Positions 53,592 to 62,252 of a DNA stretch of 64,000 nt are shown piece by piece. The stretch spans positions 897,915,309 to 897,979,308 of the forward strand of contig CM066035.1 in assembly GCA_033557465.1 (NCBI GenBank), read 5' to 3'. The number at the start of each line of letters is the position of its first letter. Position 1 is the stretch's first letter. The translations under genes and the position numbers were made by a program. The DNA is from Ichthyophis bannanicus. Taxonomy: Eukaryota > Chordata > Amphibia > Gymnophiona > Ichthyophiidae. Below the pieces are notes generated by a model that searched no databases, was not told where the DNA came from, and was given only the letters and a program-made list of their open reading frames with translations.

Positions 53592-55861
53592 AACATAGTA
53601 TATGACAGCAGATAAAGACCAGTATGGTCCATCTTGTCTACCCAGCAAGGTGGCAAGAGTAGGTGCTCCTGCCGCTCCATGCAAGTCACTCCTCTCCATG
53701 CCTTTGTTTAGGACTGTACCCACTGCTCTGTGTAGGGCACCCCTATTTGTTGAGATATTAGAGATAGTTAAGTTTATTTAGATTTTATCATGTTGCTGTC
53801 CCATGCCATATGGAATTCTGTCACAGTATTTGCCCTACCATTTCCATTGGCAGGGCGTTCTAAGTATCCACCACACTTTCAGTGAAAAAGTATTTCCTGA
53901 CGTTGCGTTTCAGTTTACCCCCTTGCGATTTCATGTTATGCCCTCTGGTTTTACAGCTTTCCTGTCTTTGAAAAAGGTTTGTTTGTTCATTAATACTCTT
54001 TAAGTATTTAAAGGTCTGTATCATATCTCCCCTGTCCTTCCTCTCCTCTAGCGTATACATATTTAGGTCTTGAAGCCTCTTCTCATACATCTGGCACAGG
54101 CTCCAAATCATTTTGGTTGCCTTCCTCTGAACCATTTTCAGTCTTTTTATATCCTATCCAAGATACAGTCTCCAAACTGAACACAATATTCCAAGTGAGG
54201 CCTCATCAGCAACTTGTACAGTGGCATTAGTACCTCTTCTTTTCTGCTGGTAATTCCTTTCTGTATGCAACCCAGCATCCTTCTGGCTTTGGCCAGTGCC
54301 TTGTCACACTGTTTTGCCTTGTCACACTGCTCAAACCATCACTCCAATCTCTTTCTCCTGGTCTGTGTACACCAAACTCTCGCCCCCTATCACATAAAAT
54401 TCCCTTGGACTTCTGCATCCCAAGTGCATGACATTGCACTTCTTCACATTAAATCTTAACTGCCAAGCATTAGACCATTCTTCCAGCTATTGTAGATCTT
54501 TCCTCATGTTATCCACTCCCTCAAGGGAGTCCGCTCTGTTGCAAATTTTCGTGTTATCTGCAAAAATACAGACTTTTCCATTCAGTCCTTCAGCAATATT
54601 ACTCACAAATACATTGAACAGTACCAGTCCCTAGACTGATCCCTGGGGCATGCCACTAATCACCTTTCTTTCATCCGAGTGAGTTCCATTTACCACCATC
54701 TTCCGTCATCTGTCAGTCAACCAATTTCTGATCCAGTTCACCACCTTGGGACCTATCTCCGGGCTATTCAGTTTATTGACATTCAGTTTATTGACAAGCC
54801 TCCTGTGAGGAAGAGTATCAAAGGCTTTGCTGAAATCTAGGTAGATCACATCCATTTCATGCCCTTAATCTGGTTCTCTGGTCACCCAGTCAAAGAACTC
54901 AATCAGATTTGTTTGGCATGATCGTCCTTTAGTAAAACCATGTTGCCTCGGATCATGCAACCTATTGGTTTCGAGAAAGTCCTCTATTCGCTCTTTCAGA
55001 AGCGCCTCCATTACTTTTCCTGCCACTGAGGTAAGGCTTACTGGCCGGTAGTTTGTCACTTCTTCCCTATTGCCAATTTTGTAAAGAGGTACCACATCAG
55101 CTCTTCTCCAGTCTCCAAGGATCTATTAAAACATCCTTTAAAGACCCTACATTAACCTCTCTGAGCTCTTTCAGTATCCTGGGATGTATCCCATCCAGTC
55201 CTATGGTCTTGTCCACTTTCAGTTTTGCAAGCTATTCAAACACATCATCTTCTGTGAACAGTGTAGTATTTACTCCATTCCTATTTGTATATTTGTCAAT
55301 CACAGGTGGTCCTTCTCCAGGATTTTCTTTAGTAAAAACAGAACAGAAGTATTTGTTTAGCATTTTTTGCTTTTCAATGTCACTTTCCATGAATCCGATC
55401 TTGGCACTTTTGAATCTTGCAATTCTACCTCGGATCTTCCTCTTCTCCTAAATATACCTGAAAAAAGCTTTGTCTGACATGCTTCAGATCTTTAGCCATC
55501 TTTTCTTCTGCCTTTGATTTTGCTATCCTTATTTCTCTTTTTGTCTCTTTTAGTTTGATCTTGTATTCTTTTCTGTGTTTCTCTGTTTCTGAACTTCTAA
55601 ATTTTGTGAAAGTTGTGGTTTTTGCCTTTATTTGTGCCGCTATTTCTTTGGAGAACCAAATAGGTTTCCTTTTCCTTTTGTTTTTAATACTTTCCTTACA
55701 TATCTATCTGTTGCCCCTTTTATTGCCTCCTTTAGTTTACCCCATTGCAATTCCACTTCCCTTATCCCCTCCCACCCTGCCAACTCCTCCTTCAAGCACT
55801 TGGCCATTTTACCGAAGTCAGTGTTTTTGAAGTCTAGGACTTTGAGCTTGCTGTGATTGGG
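53592..55861 (-). pseudogene. CR1 family A, minus-strand copy
   Basis: It starts at a CR1 octamer end (AACATAGTATATGACAGCAG near 53592-53612) and runs through the same protein as 57858-59759 in reverse, with stops and shifts. Pieces include MIWSLCQMYEKRLQDLNMYT (54110-54055), YRPVSLTSVAGKVMEALLKE (55050-54990) and QHGFTKGRSCQTNLIEFFDW. A 5' break occurs at 55861, where an inverted duplication of its own sequence begins. Confidence 0.85.
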
Positions 55862-56122
55862 TTTGATTTCAATGGGGCCGCGGCTCCGATAACGATCGCG
55901 AACCGCTACCGCGGCTTTGTAAACAAGCCCCATAGTGTGATTTGAGGTAAAAACAAAGGCAGAACCCAATCACAGCAAGCTCAAAGTCCTAGACTTCAAA
56001 AACACTGACTTCGGTAAAATGGCCAAGTGCTTGAAGGAGGAGTTGGCAGGGTGGGAGGGGATAAGGGAAGTGGAATTGCAATGGGGTAAACTAAAGGAGG
56101 TAATAAAAGGGGCAACAGATAG
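55704..56122. repeat. Near-perfect 158-bp inverted repeat of CR1 sequence
   Basis: 55704-55861 and 55965-56122 are complementary with one difference seen (GGAGGC versus GGAGGT). The 103-bp spacer is CpG-rich at its left and contains GCCGCGG/CCGCGGC and ATGGGGC/GCCCCAT arms, so pairing continues into it. The right arm is CR1 in plus orientation and ends soon after 56122. Confidence 0.85.
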
Positions 56123-56254
56123 GGGCAATAGGGAAGAAGTGTGTTGTTTTAATTATTTTATTATTACTTTATAAACATTTGCTGTTATTTTCAGTTTTCT
56201 TTGTTTCTTTTATGCATTTTTACTTTTATGCATTTATTTTGATGTTATTGGAAA
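56123..56254. other. AT-rich filler
   Basis: T-rich, unrecognised sequence between two CR1 pieces. Confidence 0.4.
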
Positions 56255-56530
56255 GAGCGGAACAACGCATTTGAATAAACATAGAATAGCTCCGTGGTAT
56301 AAATGCACAGGAGGCGGCCCTCTTCCAGGTGAAAGAAAGCTCTGGAACAAGGGGGCAAAGGTTGAAGGTGAAAGGGGATAGACTCAGGAGTAATCTGACG
56401 AAAGCTTTCTGTATGGAAAGAATGGTGGATGCGTGAACAGCCTCCCTGTGGAGGTGGTGGAGATGAGAACTGTATCTGAATTCAAGAAAGCATAGGGCAA
56501 GCACAGAGGATCTGTGAGGAGGAAAAGAAG
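56255..56530 (+). pseudogene. CR1 family A, C-terminal scrap
   Basis: It parallels 59515-59735: a Phe/Glu-rich start, a decayed NLTKAFCMERMVDA-type phrase, a SLPVEVVEMRTVSEFKKA equivalent, then GKHRGSVRRKRRD. Stops are present. It adjoins the DIRS-like terminal repeat at about 56530. Confidence 0.65.
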
Positions 56531-56805
56531 GGATAGTAGTAATTTCCGTAGCAGAACTCCAGTCCAGTCCCTTTACTCTCGGGTTGCGCAACCCTTCCAG
56601 CAGCTTGGAGGCTGAGCCCATCATCGTTTTGATGATGGTGTGGTATAAATACCACTGGCACCGCCCATAGGCACCAGTATTCTCAGCCTCCAGCAGCTGG
56701 AGGGTTACCGTAAGCCGGGAGCTTACTGGTCCTTAGTTCCTTTTTGGTTTCTTTTTTGATTGCTTTCTTTAATTTCTTTAATTTTCCTTAGCTGAGGGAG
56801 TTCTC
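56530..56805 (+). repeat. Putative left terminal repeat of DIRS 3
   Basis: Features are a perfect palindrome GGGTTGCGCAACCC (56581-56594), CCATCATC/GATGATGG with a 5-base loop (56618-56638), and the imperfect pair CCAGCAGCTTGGAGGCTGAG/CTCAGCCTCCAGCAGCTGG (56597-56616/56682-56700). A TATAAATA lies near 56644. The T-rich segment after it resembles sequence resuming at 59967, so the CR1 at 56806-59966 may have split one DIRS element. This link is inferred. Confidence 0.45.
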
Positions 56806-56925
56806 CTACTCCCGTGCGTTTGTTTTGGTGGTGACGGATGTGGAAGGTCAACATCTGCCTGCCACCCCCAACAAAAGCAGAACAACATCAGAAACAGCCA
56901 CACTTTTAAACCACACATCAAAAAC

Positions 56926-57758
56926 ATGTGGGAGGAAGTGGGCAGAACAAAATCAATGCAAAATACACACAAGCCAGGAAAGTGCTGGAAAGCAATGAGC
57001 ACCAATGTTCGAAACTTAGCCAACAAAATTCCAGACCTGGAAGCCCTAATGCTGGAAACGGATTTAGACATTGTGGCCATTACAGAAACATGGTTTAATG
57101 AATCACATGATTGGGATATAGCCATAGCTGGCTATAATTTATTCAGAAGGGACCGAGAAAATGGAAAAGGAGGAGGAGGAGTAGCCTTGTATGTCAAAAG
57201 CAATATTAAAGCTACTGAAATGCAGGGGACATGGGGAAAAGAAGAAGCGCTCTGGATTGCGTTGGAGAGAGGAGATGGCACCGTCATCCATATTGCTGTA
57301 GTCTATAGACCTCCGACTCAAATTGAAGAGAGAGACAATGAATGATTATAGATATTGCCAAGATAGCATCAAAGGGGGAAGCAATCATATTGGGTGACTT
57401 TAATCTACCTGATGTGGATTGGATTACTCCTTCTGCACATCTGGAAAGAAGCAAAAAAATTGTGGATGCTCTCCAAGATGCATCATTTAGACAAATGGTG
57501 ATGGAACCAACCAGGGAAAGCTCAACGCTGGATGTAGTGCTCACCAACGGTGATAGTGTGTCGAATGTCTGCGTGAGTGCCCCTGTGAGCAACAGCGACC
57601 ATCACACGGTGTGGTTTGAAATAAAAGCCATGGTACAGGCCAATCATAGCAAGCTCAGAGTCCTAAACTTCAAATACACTGACTTCAATAAAATGGCAGA
57701 GTACGTAAAGGGGGAGATGACGGGGTGGGAAGAGATAAAGGATGTGGAATTGCAATGA
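56926..57758 (+). pseudogene. CR1 ORF2 endonuclease, one frameshift
   Basis: The first part reads MSTNVRNLANKIPDLEALML, DLDIVAITETWFNES and GKGGGGVALYVKSN, and ends at 57345. The frame shifts to 57342 on: GEAIILGDFNLPDVDW, FRQMVMEPTRESSTLDVVLT and VSNSDHHTVWFEI, all endonuclease motifs. A TGA at 57756-57758 lies where the family has tryptophan (LQW); the same frame then continues into the RT portion. The endonuclease nicks target DNA. Confidence 0.88.
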
Positions 57759-57857
57759 GCTAAACTAAAGAAGGCAATAAAAGGAGCAACAGATAAATAT
57801 GTAAGAAAAGTAAATAAAAGCAAGAGGAGAAGGAAACCTATTTGGTTTTCCAAAGAG

Positions 57858-59759
57858 GTGGCTGCTCATATAAAGACAAAAAACACAACTTTTGCAAAAT
57901 TCAAAAGCTTGCAGACAGAAGAACACAGAAATGAATACAGGATCCAACTCAAAGAGTCTAAAAGAGTAATAAGGATAGCAAAATCAAAGGCAGAGGAAAA
58001 GATGGCTAAAGATGTTAAGGGTGGCAACAAAACTTTCTTAAGGTATATTCAGGAAAGGAAAAAGATCAGAGTTGGAATTGCAGGACTCAGAAGTGCTGGG
58101 AAAGGACTCGTGGAAAGTGACACTGAAAAAGCGAAATTGCTAAACAATTACTTCTGCTCTCTGTTTACTAAACAAGATCCTGGGGATGAACCAGCTGTGA
58201 CTCCCAAATATAAAAATGGGAATGAAGTAGATACCACACCATTCACAGAAAAAGAGGTGTTAGAACAACTTGCTAAACTGAAAGTGGACAAAGCCATGGG
58301 ACCAGATGGGATACATCCCAGGATACTGAAAGAGCTCAGAGAGGTTCTTGCAGGACCGTTAAAGGATGTCTTCAACAGATCCTTGGAAACAGGAGAGGTT
58401 CCTCAGGACTGGAGAATGGCTGATGTCGTACCTCTACACAAAAGTGGTGACAGGGAAGAAGTGTCAAACTACAGGCCCGTGAGCCTTACCTCGGTGGCGG
58501 GAAAAGTAATGGAGGCGCTCCTGAAAGAGCGAATAGTGAACTTTCTGAAAACCAACAGCTTGCAAGACCCGAGGCAACATGGTTTTACCGAAGGACGATC
58601 TTGCCAAACAAATCTGATCGAGTTCTTTGACTGCGTGACCAGGGAACTAGATCAGGGGCATGCGATGGATGTCATCTACCTGGATTTCAGCAAAGCCTTT
58701 GATACTGTTCCTCATAGGAGGCTTGTCAACAAACTCAGTAGCTTGGGGATGGGTCCCAAGATGCTAAACTGGATTAGAAATTGGTTGACTGACAGACGAC
58801 AGAAGGTGATTGTACATGGAGCTCACTCGGATGAGAGGAAGGTGATTAGCGGGGTGCCCCAGGGTTCGGTCCTGGGCCCGGCACTGTTCAATGTATTTGT
58901 GAGTGATATTGCTGAAGGACTGAATGGAAAAGTCTGTCTTTTTGCAGACGACACAAAAATTTGCAACAGAGTGGACTCCCCCGAGGGAGTGGTTAACATG
59001 AAGAAAGATCTACAAAAGCTGGAAGGCTGGTCTAAAGCTTGGCAACTACGATTTAATGCAAAAAAGTGCAGTGTCATGCACTTGGGTAGCAGAAATCCAA
59101 GAGAAATGTACGCGATAGGGGGAGAAAGGTTGGTATGCACAGTTCAGGAGAAAGACCTTGGTGTGATTATCTCTGCTGATCTCAAGGTGGCAAAACAGTG
59201 CAACAAGGCGGTGGCAAAAGCCAGGAGGATGTTGGGTTGCATACAAAGAGGGATTACCAGCAGAAAAGAAGAGGTACTTATGCCACTGTATAGGTCACTG
59301 GTGAGGCCTCACTTGGAATACTGTGTTCAGTTTTGGAGACCATATCTTGCAAAGGATGTAAAAAGACTGGAGACTGTTCAGAGGACGGCGACCAAAATGA
59401 TTTGGAGCCTGCGTCAGAAGCCTTATGAGAAGAGACTTGAAGACCTAAATATGTACACTTTGGAGGAAAGGAGGGACAGGGGAGATATGATTCAGACCTT
59501 TAAATACTTAAAGAGAAATGATGAACAAACAAACCTCTTCCAAAGACGGGGAACCTGTAAAACTAGAGGGCATAACATGAAACTGCAAGGGGGTAAATTG
59601 AAAGGCAATGTCAGGAAATATTTTCTCACTGAAAGGGTGGTGGATGCTTGGAATGCCCTCCCGATGGAAGTGGTAGGGGCGAACACAGTGACGGAATTCA
59701 AAAAGGCATGGGACAAACACAGAGGATCCCTTTACAGAAATAGGATAAAAACAAAATAA
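57858..59759 (+). CDS. CR1 ORF2 reverse transcriptase portion, 633 aa open
   Basis: In frame with the endonuclease after the TGA. Order: basic linker, RYIQERKKIRVGI, KAMGPDGIHPRILKEL, NYRPVSLTSVAGKVMEALLK, QHGFTEGRSCQTNLIEFF, YLDFSKAFDTVPHRRL, ISGVPQGSVLGPALFNVFVS and the catalytic FADDTKI near 58940. The CR1 thumb and C-terminus follow (EKDLGVIIS, RPHLEYCVQFWRPYL, MIWSLRQKPYEKRL, ending RNRIKTK). All catalytic residues are intact. Apart from the upstream shift and stop this is a recent copy. It shares the fold but not the family with the CR1s at 5402 and 33358. Confidence 0.9.
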   Translation: MAAHIKTKNTTFAKFKSLQTEEHRNEYRIQLKESKRVIRIAKSKAEEKMAKDVKGGNKTFLRYIQERKKIRVGIAGLRSAGKGLVESDTEKAKLLNNYFCSLFTKQDPGDEPAVTPKYKNGNEVDTTPFTEKEVLEQLAKLKVDKAMGPDGIHPRILKELREVLAGPLKDVFNRSLETGEVPQDWRMADVVPLHKSGDREEVSNYRPVSLTSVAGKVMEALLKERIVNFLKTNSLQDPRQHGFTEGRSCQTNLIEFFDCVTRELDQGHAMDVIYLDFSKAFDTVPHRRLVNKLSSLGMGPKMLNWIRNWLTDRRQKVIVHGAHSDERKVISGVPQGSVLGPALFNVFVSDIAEGLNGKVCLFADDTKICNRVDSPEGVVNMKKDLQKLEGWSKAWQLRFNAKKCSVMHLGSRNPREMYAIGGERLVCTVQEKDLGVIISADLKVAKQCNKAVAKARRMLGCIQRGITSRKEEVLMPLYRSLVRPHLEYCVQFWRPYLAKDVKRLETVQRTATKMIWSLRQKPYEKRLEDLNMYTLEERRDRGDMIQTFKYLKRNDEQTNLFQRRGTCKTRGHNMKLQGGKLKGNVRKYFLTERVVDAWNALPMEVVGANTVTEFKKAWDKHRGSLYRNRIKTK

Positions 59760-59966
59760 ACGGTACCATCTAACTTCTGAACCATATAACGTCTCAACAA
59801 ATAGGGGTGTCCTACATGGAGTGGTGGGTTTACCCCTGAACAAGGATATGGGGAGGGGTGGCCTGCGCGGAGCGACAGGTGCCCCTACTCTTGCCATCTT
59901 GCTGGGCAGACTGGATGGACCATGCTGGTCTTTATCTGCCGTCAACTACTATGTTACTATGTAATC

Positions 59967-60743
59967 CTCTATTGCTTTCTTGAGTTTATCCCCCCCCCCC
60001 TTGGCCTCCCGGGGGCCTTTGGAAGGAGAGGGCTTACTCGGCAGCGGGACACCTCGGAGCCTCTCCTCTCGCAATCGCGGAATCTGAATCTTCAGCCTCC
60101 TCTCTGCATTTGTCTCGCGCCGAAGCTCCCGAGGCGGGCTGAGCGCTAGAGGCAACGGCCCGCTGTAGCCCCAGTGTGGAGCTCAGCGCGGGAGTGAGCA
60201 ACGATCCTACCTGCTGCTTTTCGCCGCCTCGCGCTTGCAGCGGCTGCCCGGCTGAGCGCTAGAGGCGGCGTCGGAACATCGAGGCAATTGCCCAACGGAG
60301 GGGGGATCCCAGCTCCGGCGGCGAGAACAGGTTCGCCGGCCGCAGGACCTGACTCCACGTGGCTACGGCCTACCACGTGGAGTCTAGCATCCGCCAGCAT
60401 AAGCAGCGGCACGCAGAGCATCAGTTCTCCTAAACCGCAAGTATTGCAATCGGTTCTAAGGCCTGTATTTTAATTAGTTATATTTTAAATTTGTTTTAAT
60501 TTGTTTTAATTTATCTTTATTTTAATTTATCCTTTAGCTGGGTCAGCGTCCTGCTCCAGTCTTGGGGGTCAGGCCCCTCCACCCCCCCCCTCCCCTTCTT
60601 TGTGGATCGTGGTTGGGAAGCTTTCATTTAATTTCATTTAATTTCTTTTAATTCTATTTGATTGCCAGCTTTGTTGTTTCTTGAGTTCCCTTTTTCTCCA
60701 GGGGGTTTTCAGATATAACAGTAATATTTATAGAGGAGGAAGA
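59967..60743 (+). other. DIRS 3 leader, GC- and CpG-rich then T-rich
   Basis: No coding frame was recognised. GGCTGAGCGCTAGAGGC occurs twice (60137-60153, 60250-60266). GACTCCACGTGG/CCACGTGGAGTC (60351-60362/60373-60384) is a 12-bp hairpin containing two CACGTG E-boxes. 60465-60540 and 60620-60660 are TTTAATTT-type runs. It probably serves as promoter and leader; it need not be a host CpG island. Confidence 0.5.
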
Positions 60744-62252
60744 ATGATGGGAAAATTAAGGTGCCCGTCCTGCGGAACACGCAGAATTGCGGATTCTGAA
60801 GCTGGGATCTGCCGGGGTTGTGCTGCGGAAGCAGTCTCTGTGGAGCACGAAATTCAGTTGTCCATGGATCAGACTTCTCAGAGGTCTCAAGGTCTCACGG
60901 AAGGGGGAGGGGATTCTTCCTCCTCTCCCCCGCCCTCTACCTCTGCCTTACCAGGCCCCTCCCAGTCCCTTCCCCCTACTTCCAGTGGCGCGGAGGAAAG
61001 CTGGGAGCATTTTTCTCCAGAATTTGTCCTTCTCTTGCACAAAGCTTATTGTATGCGTCAGCATGGGCTCATGGAGCCGACGCTACTGAAAGAAGGTAGC
61101 CGGCCCGGTCCAGGGAAGACAAGCTCCCATGACCCCGGAGCCCCTCCCAAGCGCTCTAGGCTAATGAGCGAAGAACCTCTCACGTCTCCATCCCCGGTCA
61201 CTCCGGAGGAGGAGGGATCAGACAGAGAAGTGGGGGAGGAAGAAGAAGAGCTTGAGGAGGGGGAGATCCCAGAGGAAGAGCATTCCCGAATAGTTAGAGT
61301 ATTTCGTAGGGAGGAGCTCCCAGCCTTAATTAATGAATCCCTGAAGGTGCTCAATATGGCATCAGACATCCCTGCAGAGGAAGAAGCGTTAGAGGATCCT
61401 TTGATTCAAGCCGTCATAAAGACTCAGAAAGTCTTTCCCGTCCACAGGGTCGTACGCCAGATGATTCAGGAAGAGTGGAATCAACCAGAGTCCAGTTTAA
61501 GGGGGGTGAGGGCCATGTCTCACTTGTACCCTTTACCGGAAGCTGACAAGGATCTGCTGAAGTCCCCAAGGGTAGACGCTGCGGTCTCAGCGGTGACTAA
61601 GAAGACGACCATTCCGGTCGAGGGCAGCGCAGCGCTTAAAGATAGTCAGGATAGAAAGCTGGACTCCCTGCTGAAGCAAGCCTTTGATGTTAGTGCCCTC
61701 GCGCTGCAGGCATCAGTGTCAGGTGCTTGGGTAGCAAGAGCCTGCCTGAGGTGGGCCCAGCAACTCCAACTAGCGGATGGCGCCTCTACCGACGCGCAGG
61801 CTAGTGCTGCGCGCTTGGAGTCGGGTTCCGCCTTTCTAGCAGATAGCCAGTACGACCTTATTAGAAATCTAGCGAAGAATATGGCCTCGGTAGTAGCAGC
61901 CAGGAGATATCTGTGGCTGCGCAATTGGGCGGCGGACCCCTCCTCGAAGGCTCGCCTGAGTCGCCTCCCCTTCAAGGGGAAGCTGCTGTTTGGGGAAGAC
62001 CTGGAAAAGTTGGTTAAAGATCTTGGCGAGTCTAAGGGAGGTAGACTCCCGGAAGATAGACCTAAGCAGAACCGTTCGTCGGTCCCAGCTCGCAACCAGC
62101 CGAGGGAGTTTCGTAGGGTCCGGTCAACCAGACAGAATTTTTTCCCTAGGGGTCGCCCCTCGCCTAGAGGACAAGGTTTCCGAGGGTTTCGTGGAGCTGG
62201 AAGAGGTTTTGGAGCTTCCTCCTCATCCTCAGGTTCTAGGAAACCACAATGA
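60744..62252 (+). CDS. DIRS 3 gag-like protein, intact 502 aa
   Basis: I chose Met at 60744 because the context AAGAATGATGG suits initiation and the frame's earlier Met (60681) adds only 21 poor-looking residues. The N-terminus MMGKLRCPSCGTRR continues to a second CRGC pair, giving C-x2-C-x12-C-x2-C. Ser/Pro-rich and Glu-rich (EEEEELEEGEIPEEE) linkers follow, then a helical core (VARACLRWAQQLQLA, LIRNLAKNMASVVAARRYLW, LFGEDLEKLVKDLGE). The C-terminus is RG-rich (RGRPSPRGQGFRGFRGAGRG), suited to RNA binding. The stop at 62250-62252 lies just inside the next ORF, which is in the +1 frame. Confidence 0.85.
   Translation: MMGKLRCPSCGTRRIADSEAGICRGCAAEAVSVEHEIQLSMDQTSQRSQGLTEGGGDSSSSPPPSTSALPGPSQSLPPTSSGAEESWEHFSPEFVLLLHKAYCMRQHGLMEPTLLKEGSRPGPGKTSSHDPGAPPKRSRLMSEEPLTSPSPVTPEEEGSDREVGEEEEELEEGEIPEEEHSRIVRVFRREELPALINESLKVLNMASDIPAEEEALEDPLIQAVIKTQKVFPVHRVVRQMIQEEWNQPESSLRGVRAMSHLYPLPEADKDLLKSPRVDAAVSAVTKKTTIPVEGSAALKDSQDRKLDSLLKQAFDVSALALQASVSGAWVARACLRWAQQLQLADGASTDAQASAARLESGSAFLADSQYDLIRNLAKNMASVVAARRYLWLRNWAADPSSKARLSRLPFKGKLLFGEDLEKLVKDLGESKGGRLPEDRPKQNRSSVPARNQPREFRRVRSTRQNFFPRGRPSPRGQGFRGFRGAGRGFGASSSSSGSRKPQ

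Larger units (their letters stand above)
56806..59966 (+). mobile_element. CR1 family A, nearly full length
   Basis: It includes endonuclease, RT and 3' UTR, ending with ACTATGTTACTATGTAA (octamer repeat). The 3' UTR contains GACTGGATGGACCATGCTGG near 59911. The 5' boundary is uncertain; CR1 ORF1 is not recognised. Two lesions are visible in ORF2. Confidence 0.85.

Noticed and set aside
59967..60440. CpG-rich block as a host gene promoter
   Set aside because: It directly precedes DIRS gag and pol frames and holds no host exon; an element leader is simpler.
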